Source: Nocardia vaccinii NBRC 15922 (GTDB lineage Bacteria > Actinomycetota > Actinomycetes > Mycobacteriales > Mycobacteriaceae). From it: DNA of 64,000 bases. The stretch covers positions 1-64,000 of the forward strand of contig NZ_BDCC01000064.1 of NCBI RefSeq assembly GCF_001613305.1, written 5' to 3'. The position numbers and the translations under genes are program-made. Shown piece by piece: positions 17,519 to 24,846 of this stretch (positions are counted from its first letter, which is position 1; each line of letters starts with the position of its first letter). A model generated the notes under the pieces. It had not been told where the DNA came from. It did no database searches and saw nothing but the letters and a program-made list of their open reading frames with translations.

Positions 17519-17842
17519 ATGGCCGACGAAGAGTTGGTGGACGTCACGATCACCGCGGACGACGCGGACTGGCTGGCGGAATTCACCCGGGCACTGGTGG
17601 CCGACCGACTTGCCGCGTGCGGCAACATCATTCCCGCGATCCGGTCCATCTTCAGCTGGGAAGGCCAGGTCCGGGACGACACGGAGGCCCTGGTCGTCCT
17701 GCACACCCGAAGCTCGTTGGTCCCAGCGATCATCGCCCGCGCCGACCGAGATCACCCCTACGACACTCCCCAGGTGCTGGCCGTCCCGGTCACCGACGCC
17801 CACCCCGGCTACCGCCAGTGGGTCCTGGACTCCACCGGATGA
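17519..17842 (+). CDS. cutA: Divalent-cation tolerance protein CutA
   Basis: 107 residues with the CutA1 fold pattern: a first strand (ELVDVTITADDADWLAEFTRAL), the family signature RLAACGNIIPAIRSIFSWEG, and a C-terminal strand block HPYDTPQVLAVPVTDAHPGYRQWV. CutA forms PII-like trimers and is linked to copper and other metal tolerance, though its exact biochemical role is unsettled. GGAGGA lies a short distance before the ATG. Confidence 0.92.
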   Translation: MADEELVDVTITADDADWLAEFTRALVADRLAACGNIIPAIRSIFSWEGQVRDDTEALVVLHTRSSLVPAIIARADRDHPYDTPQVLAVPVTDAHPGYRQWVLDSTG

Positions 17843-17956
17843 CGTTCGTCCACAAGGACGGCAACGTTCGGAGTATGACCGAGCTGTCCAGCGCACCCCC
17901 GGCGCCGAATCGCCCATCGCACGCACCGACCTACCCGGTCCGGCATGATCGAGCCC

Positions 17957-18568
17957 ATGAGTGGTTCCGCGAGTGAGTTCCGGTTGGTGGTGCTGCGGCA
18001 TGGGGAGACCGAATGGTCCAAGGCGCACAAGCACACGGGGCGGACCGATATCGCGCTGACGGCAGCCGGGGAACGACAGGCCAGGGGGGCGCGGCAGGTG
18101 CTCGGGGGGCTCGGGCTGGGGGTTCCGCTGGTGTTGTGCAGTCCGCGGCAGCGGGCGGTGCGGACCGCCGAACTGGCCGGGCTGGCGGATGTGCGGATCG
18201 ATGACGACCTGGTGGAGTGGGATTACGGCGACTACGAGGGGCTGACCACGCCGCAGATCCGGGAGTCCGTGCCGGGCTGGACGATCTTCACCGATCCGGT
18301 GCCGGGCGGTGAATCGGCCACGCAGGTGCAGGCCAGGGCCGATCGGGTGCTGGCGAAGGTGGCGCCGGAATTGCAGGTACGCGATGTCGTGCTGGTGGGG
18401 CACGGGCATTTCTCGCGATGCCTGGTCGCGCGGTGGGCCGAATTCGAGGTGTGCGAGGCACGCCGGTTCTACCTGTCCACCGCCGGGGTCAGCGTGCTGG
18501 GGCAGGAGCACGGCACGCGCGCGATTCTCGCGCACAACCTCCGCCCGAACGCCGAGGAGGCCCGATGA
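17957..18568 (+). CDS. Histidine phosphatase, Rv3214/Gpm2-like acid phosphatase
   Basis: 203 residues with the RHG motif VVLRHGETEWSKAHKHTGRT, a second catalytic histidine in VLVGHGHFSR, and the WDYGDYEGLTTPQIRES segment typical of the mycobacterial Rv3214 group, which acts as an acid phosphatase rather than a true phosphoglycerate mutase. ATG 17957 or ATG 17945 may be used. Its stop overlaps the next gene's start by 4 nt (ATGA), so they are translationally coupled. Confidence 0.88.
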   Translation: MSGSASEFRLVVLRHGETEWSKAHKHTGRTDIALTAAGERQARGARQVLGGLGLGVPLVLCSPRQRAVRTAELAGLADVRIDDDLVEWDYGDYEGLTTPQIRESVPGWTIFTDPVPGGESATQVQARADRVLAKVAPELQVRDVVLVGHGHFSRCLVARWAEFEVCEARRFYLSTAGVSVLGQEHGTRAILAHNLRPNAEEAR

Positions 18569-19041
18569 TCCGCCGCGCCACCCCCGAGGACGTGCCCGCA
18601 CTGGTCGGACTCGTCTATGCCCTGGCCGAGTACGAGAAGTCGCGGCCCGAGTGCACCCTCACCGGCGAGCAACTGCACACCTCCCTGTTCGGCCCCGATC
18701 CGAAGGTGTTCGCCCATGTGGCACAACGCGATTCGGGAGGCGAAGTGCTCGGTTGCGCGATCTGGTTCCTGAACTACAGCACCTGGACGGGCACCCACGG
18801 GATCTACCTCGAGGACCTCTTCGTCGAACCGGAGGCGCGCGGTCTGGGTCTGGGCAAGGCCCTGCTGGCCGCGCTCGCCCGTGAGGCCGTCGCCAACGGC
18901 TACCGACGCGTGGACTGGTCGGTGCTCGACTGGAACACCCCCTCGATCGAGTTCTACGAAGCCCTGGGTGCGCGCGCCCAGGACGAATGGACCGGTTACC
19001 GCCTGACCGGCGAGGCGCTCACCCGGCTCGCCGCGCGCTGA
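18565..19041 (+). CDS. GNAT N-acetyltransferase (Rv3216-like)
   Basis: 158 residues with the GNAT acetyl-CoA loop EARGLGLGKALLAALAREA (Q/RxxGxG/A type), motif B WSVLDWNTPSIEFYEALGA, and the IYLEDLFVEPEARG strand typical of diamine/SAT-like acetyltransferases. The substrate could be a small amine. Coupled to the phosphatase by ATGA overlap, matching the mycobacterial order except that entC (Rv3215) is missing between them. Confidence 0.88.
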   Translation: MIRRATPEDVPALVGLVYALAEYEKSRPECTLTGEQLHTSLFGPDPKVFAHVAQRDSGGEVLGCAIWFLNYSTWTGTHGIYLEDLFVEPEARGLGLGKALLAALAREAVANGYRRVDWSVLDWNTPSIEFYEALGARAQDEWTGYRLTGEALTRLAAR

Positions 19042-19150
19042 AATTTTCTCGGCGACTTCTTTGCGCGGCATTGTCGATTTCGCCGGAGGTCGTCCGTCGA
19101 AGAGTTGAATGGTCCGAAAGGCGGGCCACACTGTTCGAAGGACGATCACC

Positions 19151-19492
19151 ATGTCGCAATACCTGGTCCTGATCTACCAGGACGAACGTCAGCTGTCCGA
19201 GCCGGCGGCCGGCAGCCCGATGATGCACGCCCATCTGGAATTCCAGCAGGCCAATCAATCGGCGCTGCGCGGCGGTAACGCACTCGAGCACAGCCACAGC
19301 GCCACCAGCATCCGCCCCGACGGCGCGGGTGGCTTCACCGTCACCGACGGGCCGTTCGCCGAGACCAAGGAACAACTCGGCGGCTACTACCTGATCGAGG
19401 CGGATGATCTGGACGCCGCGCTCGAGATCGCGAAGCAGGTTCCGATGGCCGAGGGCGGCGTCGAGGTGCGCCCCTTGCTCACACTGAGCTGA
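19151..19492 (+). CDS. YCII/DGPF-domain protein
   Basis: 113 residues, a ferredoxin-like YCII-related fold with the namesake motif VTDGPFAETKEQLGGYYLI. DGPF proteins are encoded next to ECF42-group sigma factors; the gene for such a sigma factor starts 70 bp downstream. Their role in sigma control is proposed but not mechanistically clear. ATG 19151 follows a GAAGGA. Confidence 0.88.
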   Translation: MSQYLVLIYQDERQLSEPAAGSPMMHAHLEFQQANQSALRGGNALEHSHSATSIRPDGAGGFTVTDGPFAETKEQLGGYYLIEADDLDAALEIAKQVPMAEGGVEVRPLLTLS

Positions 19493-19561
19493 TTCGGCAC
19501 ATCGCTCACCAATTGTGCTTCCCTGCAACATGTTTCAACGCACACCCGGGAGGTCCCGCAA

Positions 19562-20848
19562 GTGACGCACTCGCGGGACCGATCCGCGGCCGATTCGCCC
19601 GCATCGCACACCGAGGTCGCGGCGGCGGTGGCCGACGCGCATCGGCGCGAGTGGGCCTTCGTCCTCGCGACGACGGTCCGGATCACCAGGGATCTGGATC
19701 TGGCCGAGGAGTGCGTGCAGGACGCCTATGCCCAGGCCCTCGGTCACTGGACACGACACGGCGTCCCGGCGTGCCCGACGGCCTGGCTCACGACGGTGGC
19801 GCGCAACCGGGCACTCGATCTGCTGCGTCACCACTCGACGATGCGCCGGACGCTGCCGCTGCTGGTCGAGGACGACCACACCGAGGACGTCGCCGATTCC
19901 GCTATCACGGCATTGACGCAGATCCCCGACGACCGATTGCGGCTGATCTGCACCTGTTGTCATCCAGCCCTGTCCCTCGAGGCACAGGTGGCCTTGACCC
20001 TGCGACTGGTCTGCGGCCTGAGCACCGCCGAGGTCGCCCGCGCCTTCCTGGTCGCCGAGCCGACCATGGCCGCCCGCATCACCCGGGCCAAGAAGAAGAT
20101 CGCCGCGGCCCGCATCCCCTATCGAGTGCCCGGCCCGGCCGAACTTCCCGACCGCGTCGATGCGGTGCTCGCGGTGGTCCATCTGCTGTTCACCACCGGG
20201 CACACCGCACCTGCGGGCGCGGAACTGATCCGCCGCGACCTGACCGAACGAGCCACCGACCTGGCCCGCATGCTGCACGCGCTGCTGCCCGGAAATCCCG
20301 ATGTGACAGGACTTCTCGCACTCGTCCTGCTCACCGACGCACGCCGCGCGGCGCGCGTCGGAGCGGACGGGGTGATGCTCCGGTTGTCCGAACAGGACCG
20401 CACCCGATGGAATCGCGCGCAGATCGCCGAGGGCATCGCGCTGGTGCGGTCCGCGTTGAACGGCAATCCGGGCCGTTATGCGCTGCAGGCCGCCATCGCG
20501 GCGGTGCACGCCGAGGCGGCGGGTTATGCGGATACCGATTGGCCCGAGATCGCCGGACTGTACGACGTACTCATCCAGGTGTGGCCCTCACCGGTGGTGG
20601 CGCTGAACCGGGCGGTGGCCGTCGGGATGGCCGAGGGGCCCGCGGCGGGGCTGACCGCGCTGGCCGAGTTGGCCACCGAACCGCAGCTGGCGGGGTATGG
20701 CTACCTGCCCGCCGCCCGCGCGCACTTCCTGGCGGAACTGGGCCGCACCCGCGAGGCGCGACTGGCCTACGACGAGGCGCTCCTGCTCACCGAGAACGCC
20801 GCCGAGCGCGCCTTCCTCACCGCCCGCGCAGCTGAACTAGACCAGTGA
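19562..20848 (+). CDS. ECF sigma factor, ECF42-type with long C-terminal domain
   Basis: 428 residues. Sigma region 2 (residues ~25-95; DLDLAEECVQDAYAQALGHW, PTAWLTTVARNRALDLLRH) and region 4 (LRLVCGLSTAEVARAFLVAEPTMAARITRAKKKI) are followed by a ~240-residue helical extension ending in tetratricopeptide-like repeats (SPVVALNRAVAVGMAEGP ... GRTREARLAYDEALLLTENA). This extension, instead of an anti-sigma gene, is diagnostic of ECF42, where it is needed for activity. GTG 19562 follows GGGAGG. Confidence 0.9.
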   Translation: MTHSRDRSAADSPASHTEVAAAVADAHRREWAFVLATTVRITRDLDLAEECVQDAYAQALGHWTRHGVPACPTAWLTTVARNRALDLLRHHSTMRRTLPLLVEDDHTEDVADSAITALTQIPDDRLRLICTCCHPALSLEAQVALTLRLVCGLSTAEVARAFLVAEPTMAARITRAKKKIAAARIPYRVPGPAELPDRVDAVLAVVHLLFTTGHTAPAGAELIRRDLTERATDLARMLHALLPGNPDVTGLLALVLLTDARRAARVGADGVMLRLSEQDRTRWNRAQIAEGIALVRSALNGNPGRYALQAAIAAVHAEAAGYADTDWPEIAGLYDVLIQVWPSPVVALNRAVAVGMAEGPAAGLTALAELATEPQLAGYGYLPAARAHFLAELGRTREARLAYDEALLLTENAAERAFLTARAAELDQ

Positions 20849-20920
20849 CCAAGAGTGCGCCCACGAGGCGTTCAGGGTTCGTTACGGGTGCACTGGACGG
20901 CGCGGTCCTATCGTTGACGG

Positions 20921-21529
20921 ATGACGATCACCGTTCGCCAGGCGACCACGTCGGACGTGCCGGAACTGGCGCGCGTCCTGGGGGCCGCATTCGCCGACGA
21001 TCCGATCATCGGCTGGCTCATTCCGGATTCGGGCGCCCGGCCCCGGCGAGCGGGATACCTGTTCGCCACCATGGTCCGGCACCAATTCCTGCCCGGGGGC
21101 GGTGTGGACGCGGCATTCGACGAGTCCGGCCGGATGCTCGGGGCGGCGGTGTGGGCGCCGCCGGGCGGCTGGCAGACCTCCGGAGCCGCCCAGCTGCGCA
21201 TGCTGCCCGGAATCGTGCGCGCGTTCCGCGGGCGGCTGCGCGTGGCCGGCGACATGGCCGAGCAGATGACCCGGCATCACCCCACCGAACCGCACTGGTA
21301 CCTGGCGTTCATCGGCACCCATCCCGACGCCCGCGGGCGCGGTTTCGGCCACGCCCTGATCGCCCCGCGCCTGGCGCACTGCGACGAGACCGCCTGTCCC
21401 GCGTACCTGGAATCGAGCAAACCCGAGAACATCGGCTACTACGAGCGTTTCGGCTACGACCTCACCGGCGAACTGAACGTCACCGACGGCGGTCCGCCGA
21501 TGTGGCCCATGTGGCGCACCCCGCGCTGA
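20921..21529 (+). CDS. GNAT-family N-acetyltransferase
   Basis: 202 residues. It begins MTITVRQATTSDVPELARVL and carries the acetyl-CoA loop HPDARGRGFGHALIAPRLAH and the C-terminal SKPENIGYYERFGYDLTGEL block. Substrate unknown. It ends 3 bp before the convergent membrane-protein gene, so the two transcripts must overlap or share termination signals. Confidence 0.85.
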   Translation: MTITVRQATTSDVPELARVLGAAFADDPIIGWLIPDSGARPRRAGYLFATMVRHQFLPGGGVDAAFDESGRMLGAAVWAPPGGWQTSGAAQLRMLPGIVRAFRGRLRVAGDMAEQMTRHHPTEPHWYLAFIGTHPDARGRGFGHALIAPRLAHCDETACPAYLESSKPENIGYYERFGYDLTGELNVTDGGPPMWPMWRTPR

Positions 21530-21532
21530 GGA

Positions 21533-21997
21533 TCAGTCCGCCGAGCCGATCGAGGAGTCGTACCCCTGCGCCATCCAGCGCGTGGACGACGGCGCGAACA
21601 GCAGCACCAGTCCGGCCAGCGCGACCAATCCCAGCGGGATACCGAATTGCGGCTGATGACCTTTGATCATGTACCAGGACACCGGCAGCAGCAGGATCTG
21701 CGCGATCACCGCGATCGCCCGGCCCCAGCGACGTCCGAGGAACAGCCCGATCCCCGCCGCCAGCACCGCGCCGCCCAGAATCAGGAACCACGCCGCGGTC
21801 CCGTACGCACTCACCTTGCTCTGATCCGCACCCGACAGACCGCGCACGACCAGCACGACCGCGACGATCACGCCGACCGTGCCCTCCAGCGCCGCCAAGG
21901 CGCCCGCGCCGCGCACCGTCCCCGGCGCCCCCGCTCGCGCGCCGCCCTGCTCGACGACCGGGTCGTCGTCGTGCCCGTCCGAGTTCTGCTTCGCCAC
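21533..21997 (-). CDS. Small integral membrane protein (Rv3217c-like)
   Basis: 154 residues with four predicted membrane helices after a polar N-terminus (LEGTVGVIVAVVLVVRGL, AAWFLILGGAVLAAGIGLFL, AIAVIAQILLLPVSWYM, IPLGLVALAGLVLLFA). Conserved in position next to the lipid-kinase gene in mycobacteria; function unknown. GTG 21997 start; divergent from the kinase gene with about 100 bp between. Confidence 0.85.
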   Translation of the reverse strand: MAKQNSDGHDDDPVVEQGGARAGAPGTVRGAGALAALEGTVGVIVAVVLVVRGLSGADQSKVSAYGTAAWFLILGGAVLAAGIGLFLGRRWGRAIAVIAQILLLPVSWYMIKGHQPQFGIPLGLVALAGLVLLFAPSSTRWMAQGYDSSIGSAD

Positions 21998-22100
21998 GCG
22001 CCCAGCCTACGACCCGGCCCAGACGGATCACGACCAGGGAATCCGACCGGACGCACGGCCGGGGCACGGATTTCGGACAAGCGGTCAGTAGGCTCTTCGC

Positions 22101-23060
22101 GTGCGGACGTTGCTGATCGTGAATCCGAATGCCACCTCCACCACATCGGCCACCCGCGATCTGCTGGCCCATGCGCTGGAGAGCCGGACCCAGTTGACCG
22201 TCGCGCATACTCAGCACCGCGGCCACGCCGCCGAACTGGCGCAGTGGGCCGCGACCAACGAGATGGACCTGATCGTCGTGCACGGCGGTGACGGCACGGT
22301 CAACGAGACGATCAACGGATTCCTGCCGCTGCCGCAGATCGATGACGGCCAGGCGTGGAAACCGCGCCTGGGCGTCATCCCGGGCGGGTCCGCCAACGTG
22401 TTCGCGCGCTCGCTGGGCATCAAACCCGATCCGGTCGCGGCGACCAACCAGCTCATCGATCTGGTGTCGCTGAACAAGGATCGCCGGATCGGCCTGGGCC
22501 TGGCCGATGATCGCTGGTTCACCTTCACCTCGGGCGTCGGCTTGGACGCCGACGTCTGCGAGGCGATCGATGCGAGCCGCGCCAAGGGCCACGCGGCGAC
22601 TCCGGCCCGCTACGTCCGCACGACCGTGCGGGAGTTCTTCCGCCACCGGCGGGCCGAACCGTCGGTGACGTTGCACGTTCCCGGGCACGAACCCGCCCGC
22701 GGGGTCTACTACGCGTTCGTGACGAACACGACTCCGTGGACCTATCTCGATTCCACCCCGGTACACACCAATCCGGGCACGGCGTTCGAAACCGGTCTCG
22801 GAGTGTTTGCCATGCGGACCATGGGGGTATTGCCCACTCTGCTGATCACCCGGCAGTTGTTGGCCGCCGAGGGAAACCCGCAGGCCCGCAGCTTATTTCG
22901 GGACGACGACGTCCCGTCGGTGCGGATCGAGGCCGACACGCCCATCGGCTTGCAAATCGATGGCGATTTCATCGGCCGCCGCAACGTGGTGGATTTCACG
23001 GCGGTGCCGCAGGTCCTCGATGTGGTCGCGCCGCAGCCGGGTGTGAGCCGACACAACTGA
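22101..23060 (+). CDS. Diacylglycerol/lipid kinase family protein (Rv3218-like)
   Basis: 319 residues. The catalytic signature VVHGGDGTVNETINGF (GGDGT) and a second Gly-rich segment LGVIPGGSANVFARSL mark the DAGK/LCB5 superfamily, which transfers ATP phosphate to lipid hydroxyls at the membrane. The C-terminal lobe (VRIEADTPIGLQIDGDFIGRR) is typical too. The lipid substrate is not known. GTG 22101 start. A short hairpin lies between this gene and whiB1. Confidence 0.88.
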   Translation: MRTLLIVNPNATSTTSATRDLLAHALESRTQLTVAHTQHRGHAAELAQWAATNEMDLIVVHGGDGTVNETINGFLPLPQIDDGQAWKPRLGVIPGGSANVFARSLGIKPDPVAATNQLIDLVSLNKDRRIGLGLADDRWFTFTSGVGLDADVCEAIDASRAKGHAATPARYVRTTVREFFRHRRAEPSVTLHVPGHEPARGVYYAFVTNTTPWTYLDSTPVHTNPGTAFETGLGVFAMRTMGVLPTLLITRQLLAAEGNPQARSLFRDDDVPSVRIEADTPIGLQIDGDFIGRRNVVDFTAVPQVLDVVAPQPGVSRHN

Positions 23061-23107
23061 GAAACCTCCCAGTTGTGCTGCGAAAACCGACTCGAGCGGG
23101 TAGAAAG

Positions 23108-23134
23108 GACCCCGCAGTCCCCGTTAGCGGGGTC
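23108..23134 (+). terminator. Hairpin after the lipid-kinase gene
   Basis: GACCCCGC pairs with GCGGGGTC across an 11-nt loop, followed by TTA; 47 nt past the stop codon. Confidence 0.55.
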
Positions 23135-23188
23135 TTAGGCGTGAGCTTCCCCACGGTGCACCACAAAGCTATTGACATCTACGGTGTT

Positions 23189-23204
23189 CGTGAAAGCATT
23201 CACA
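23189..23204 (+). promoter_or_regulatory. CRP-like site upstream of whiB1
   Basis: CGTGA-AAGCAT-TCACA matches the CRP/GlxR consensus TGTGA-N6-TCACA at 9 of 10 defined positions. It lies about 90-105 nt before the whiB1 ATG and next to a TTGACA at 23172. In M. tuberculosis, whiB1 is controlled by the cAMP receptor protein Rv3676, so conserved cAMP control is plausible. Confidence 0.65.
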
Positions 23205-23291
23205 AGCAACCGTGCGGAAACATTCGAGTCGCACAAGTGAACGAACCACAAACTCACGGCGCCTTGCGGCGCCCAGCAAAGGAGCAGAGGA

Positions 23292-23546
23292 ATGGACTGG
23301 CGCCACAAGGCCATCTGTCGCGATGAGGACCCCGAGCTGTTCTTCCCGGTGGGTAACAGCGGTCCTGCACTCGCGCAGATTGCCGATGCCAAGCTGGTCT
23401 GCGCCCGCTGCCCCGTCACTGCTGACTGCCTGTCCTGGGCCCTTCAGTCCGGGCAGGACGCCGGCGTATGGGGCGGTATGAGCGAAGACGAGCGGCGCGC
23501 GCTCAAGCGTCGTAATGCGCGGACGCGCACCCGGGCCGTCGTCTAG
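23292..23546 (+). CDS. whiB1: Iron-sulfur transcription factor WhiB1
   Basis: 84 residues. Cysteines at 9, 37, 40 and 46 (C...CxxC...C) ligate a 4Fe-4S cluster, followed by the turn GVWGG and a basic C-terminal DNA-binding region (ERRALKRRNARTRTR). The cysteine positions match M. tuberculosis WhiB1, an essential NO-sensitive regulator that binds the primary sigma factor. The ATG is preceded by an AGGAG-like sequence (GGAGCAGAGGA). Downstream: a hairpin terminator at 23611. Confidence 0.97.
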   Translation: MDWRHKAICRDEDPELFFPVGNSGPALAQIADAKLVCARCPVTADCLSWALQSGQDAGVWGGMSEDERRALKRRNARTRTRAVV

Positions 23547-23610
23547 GACGACGGTCGGCGTTACGGCCACCGCGAACGCTCGCAGCAGCCCCGGCGCGTA
23601 ACGCACTTCG

Positions 23611-23635
23611 GCCCGGCACCCGTGAGGTGCCGGGC
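23611..23635 (+). terminator. whiB1: whiB1 terminator
   Basis: Perfect 10-bp stem GCCCGGCACC with a CGTGA loop, followed by TTCATTGT. Confidence 0.85.
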
Positions 23636-23639
23636 TTCA

Positions 23640-24319
23640 TTGTCTCCGAGGCATTGTCTCCGAGGCCGGATATCGCCGGTCCGGACAGCACTTCCCAGTG
23701 GATCTCGGTCGCACCGCCACTCCCCGTCGCGGCACAGGCATATCCGTCACCCGCGTCACATTCGACGGACCGCAGTGGCACAGTCCAATCCGTACATTTC
23801 GGCCTCGGTATGCACCGGAATGGCAGATACCGTGCCGCACAAAAGGACCGGACGGAAATTCCGGGCAGCAATCCAATGCACCAGCGGAAATGCTCGTGCT
23901 TTGCGCCGCACGACAAGTCCCGTAAACGCGAAATGCCCGGTAAGGACCGCAAGCGCACGCCGAGCAATCACACGACGTGCCCGACACACCCGGCACCGGG
24001 GCGATCCTCAGCCCGACCGCACCTTGGCAACGCCGACACCGAACGCGGGCGGTGGTGCGGGGGCTGGGCCCGCATCCCGTCCTGGCCGCCCGCACCGGCC
24101 GCTCCCCGACTGCCAGCGACAAGCCGGTGCACACCTCCCGCCCCGTGTGCCCATCGCGCGACGGATCCGTCGGCAAGCACCTCTCGGTCCGCCGGATCAT
24201 CAGGTAAGTAGCCCAGCGGCAAAGGTTTTCGGCACGCGCCGCAACAAAGCCCCACCCAAGCGCAGCACCCCGAAGACCGCCGCACCCAGCGTCGAAACCT
24301 CCCCATCACACCCGAAGCC
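23640..24319. other. Gene-poor region between whiB1 and the repeat cluster
   Basis: About 680 bp in which every frame reads as low-quality or Cys/Arg-rich sequence without ribosome-binding sites. A 14-bp tandem repeat (CATTGTCTCCGAGG twice, from about 23638) opens the region. One reverse frame (about 24000-24290) has a CxxC start that could be a decayed gene, but this is not supported further. Confidence 0.5.
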
Positions 24320-24660
24320 GCCCGCGAAGCAAAGGCTCAACAAGGCCAGCCCAAGACTTCCAGCGCGAGCCGCACCGAAGCGAAGCGAAGCGAAACAAGG
24401 CGAGGCGAAACGAAACGAGGCAAGGCGAGGCAAGGCGAGGACTGACGCGCCCAGCGGCGAAGCGTCCCTGTCCCGCTGGTAGTCGCCCGCGAAGCGAAAG
24501 GCTCAGCAAGACCAGCCCAAGGCTTCCAGCGCGAGCCGCACTGAAGCGAAGCGAAGCGAAACAAGGCGGCGAGGCGAAACGAAACGAGGCAAGGCGAAGC
24601 GAGGCGAGGACTGACGCGCCCAGCGGCGAAGCGTCTCCGTCCCGCTGGAAATCGCCCGCG
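24320..24660. repeat. Imperfect tandem repeat, ~167-bp period, with GAAGC/GAAAC runs
   Basis: Units beginning GCCCGCGAAGC start at 24320, 24485 and 24654. The first two share almost all of their ~165 bp, including a long purine-rich run of GAAGC, GAAAC and AAGGC pentamers and the block CAGCGGCGAAGCGTC. The third unit leads into the dispersed repeat copy A. No coding potential. Confidence 0.85.
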
Positions 24661-24806
24661 AAGCGAAAGGCTCAGCAACGCCGCCCCAAGGTTTTCGGCG
24701 CGGGCTCGTCGTTCAGCCCTCGAAGCGCATGGCCGAAGGCCGAGTCTCGAGGGCTGAACGACGAGCCTTACAGCGCCGAAAACCCCGCCGCAGCGAAGCG
24801 GAGGCC
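24618..24806. repeat. Dispersed ~190-bp intergenic repeat, copy A
   Basis: Nearly identical (about 96-97%) to 56763-56952. It contains a very long hairpin at 24690-24784: a 21-bp perfect stem (24703-24723 with 24747-24767) extended by a further 12-bp stem (GGTTTTCGGCGC with 24773-24784), loop about 23 nt. Both copies lie immediately 3' of a minus-strand gene (pdtaS here, sahH there), so it may act as a terminator or mRNA-stabilising element. Confidence 0.9.
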
Positions 24807-24846
24807 GAAAGTACAGCAGCGAAGCGGAGGCCGAAAAAACACAGCA

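Noticed and set aside
16694..18601. A 635-codon minus-strand frame running through cutA and the phosphatase gene
   Set aside because: Only its last ~150 codons lie outside other genes and look coding; the rest is complementary to well-supported genes.
23968..24309. Minus-strand frame with a Cys-rich start (CCGACRKPLPLGY) that might be a zinc-ribbon gene
   Set aside because: No ribosome-binding site, the sequence turns into low-complexity Arg/Gly/His, and it overlaps the start of the repeat array.
24320..24810. Possible CRISPR array because of the repeated units
   Set aside because: Units are ~167 bp, have no unique spacers of regular length, and no cas genes are nearby.
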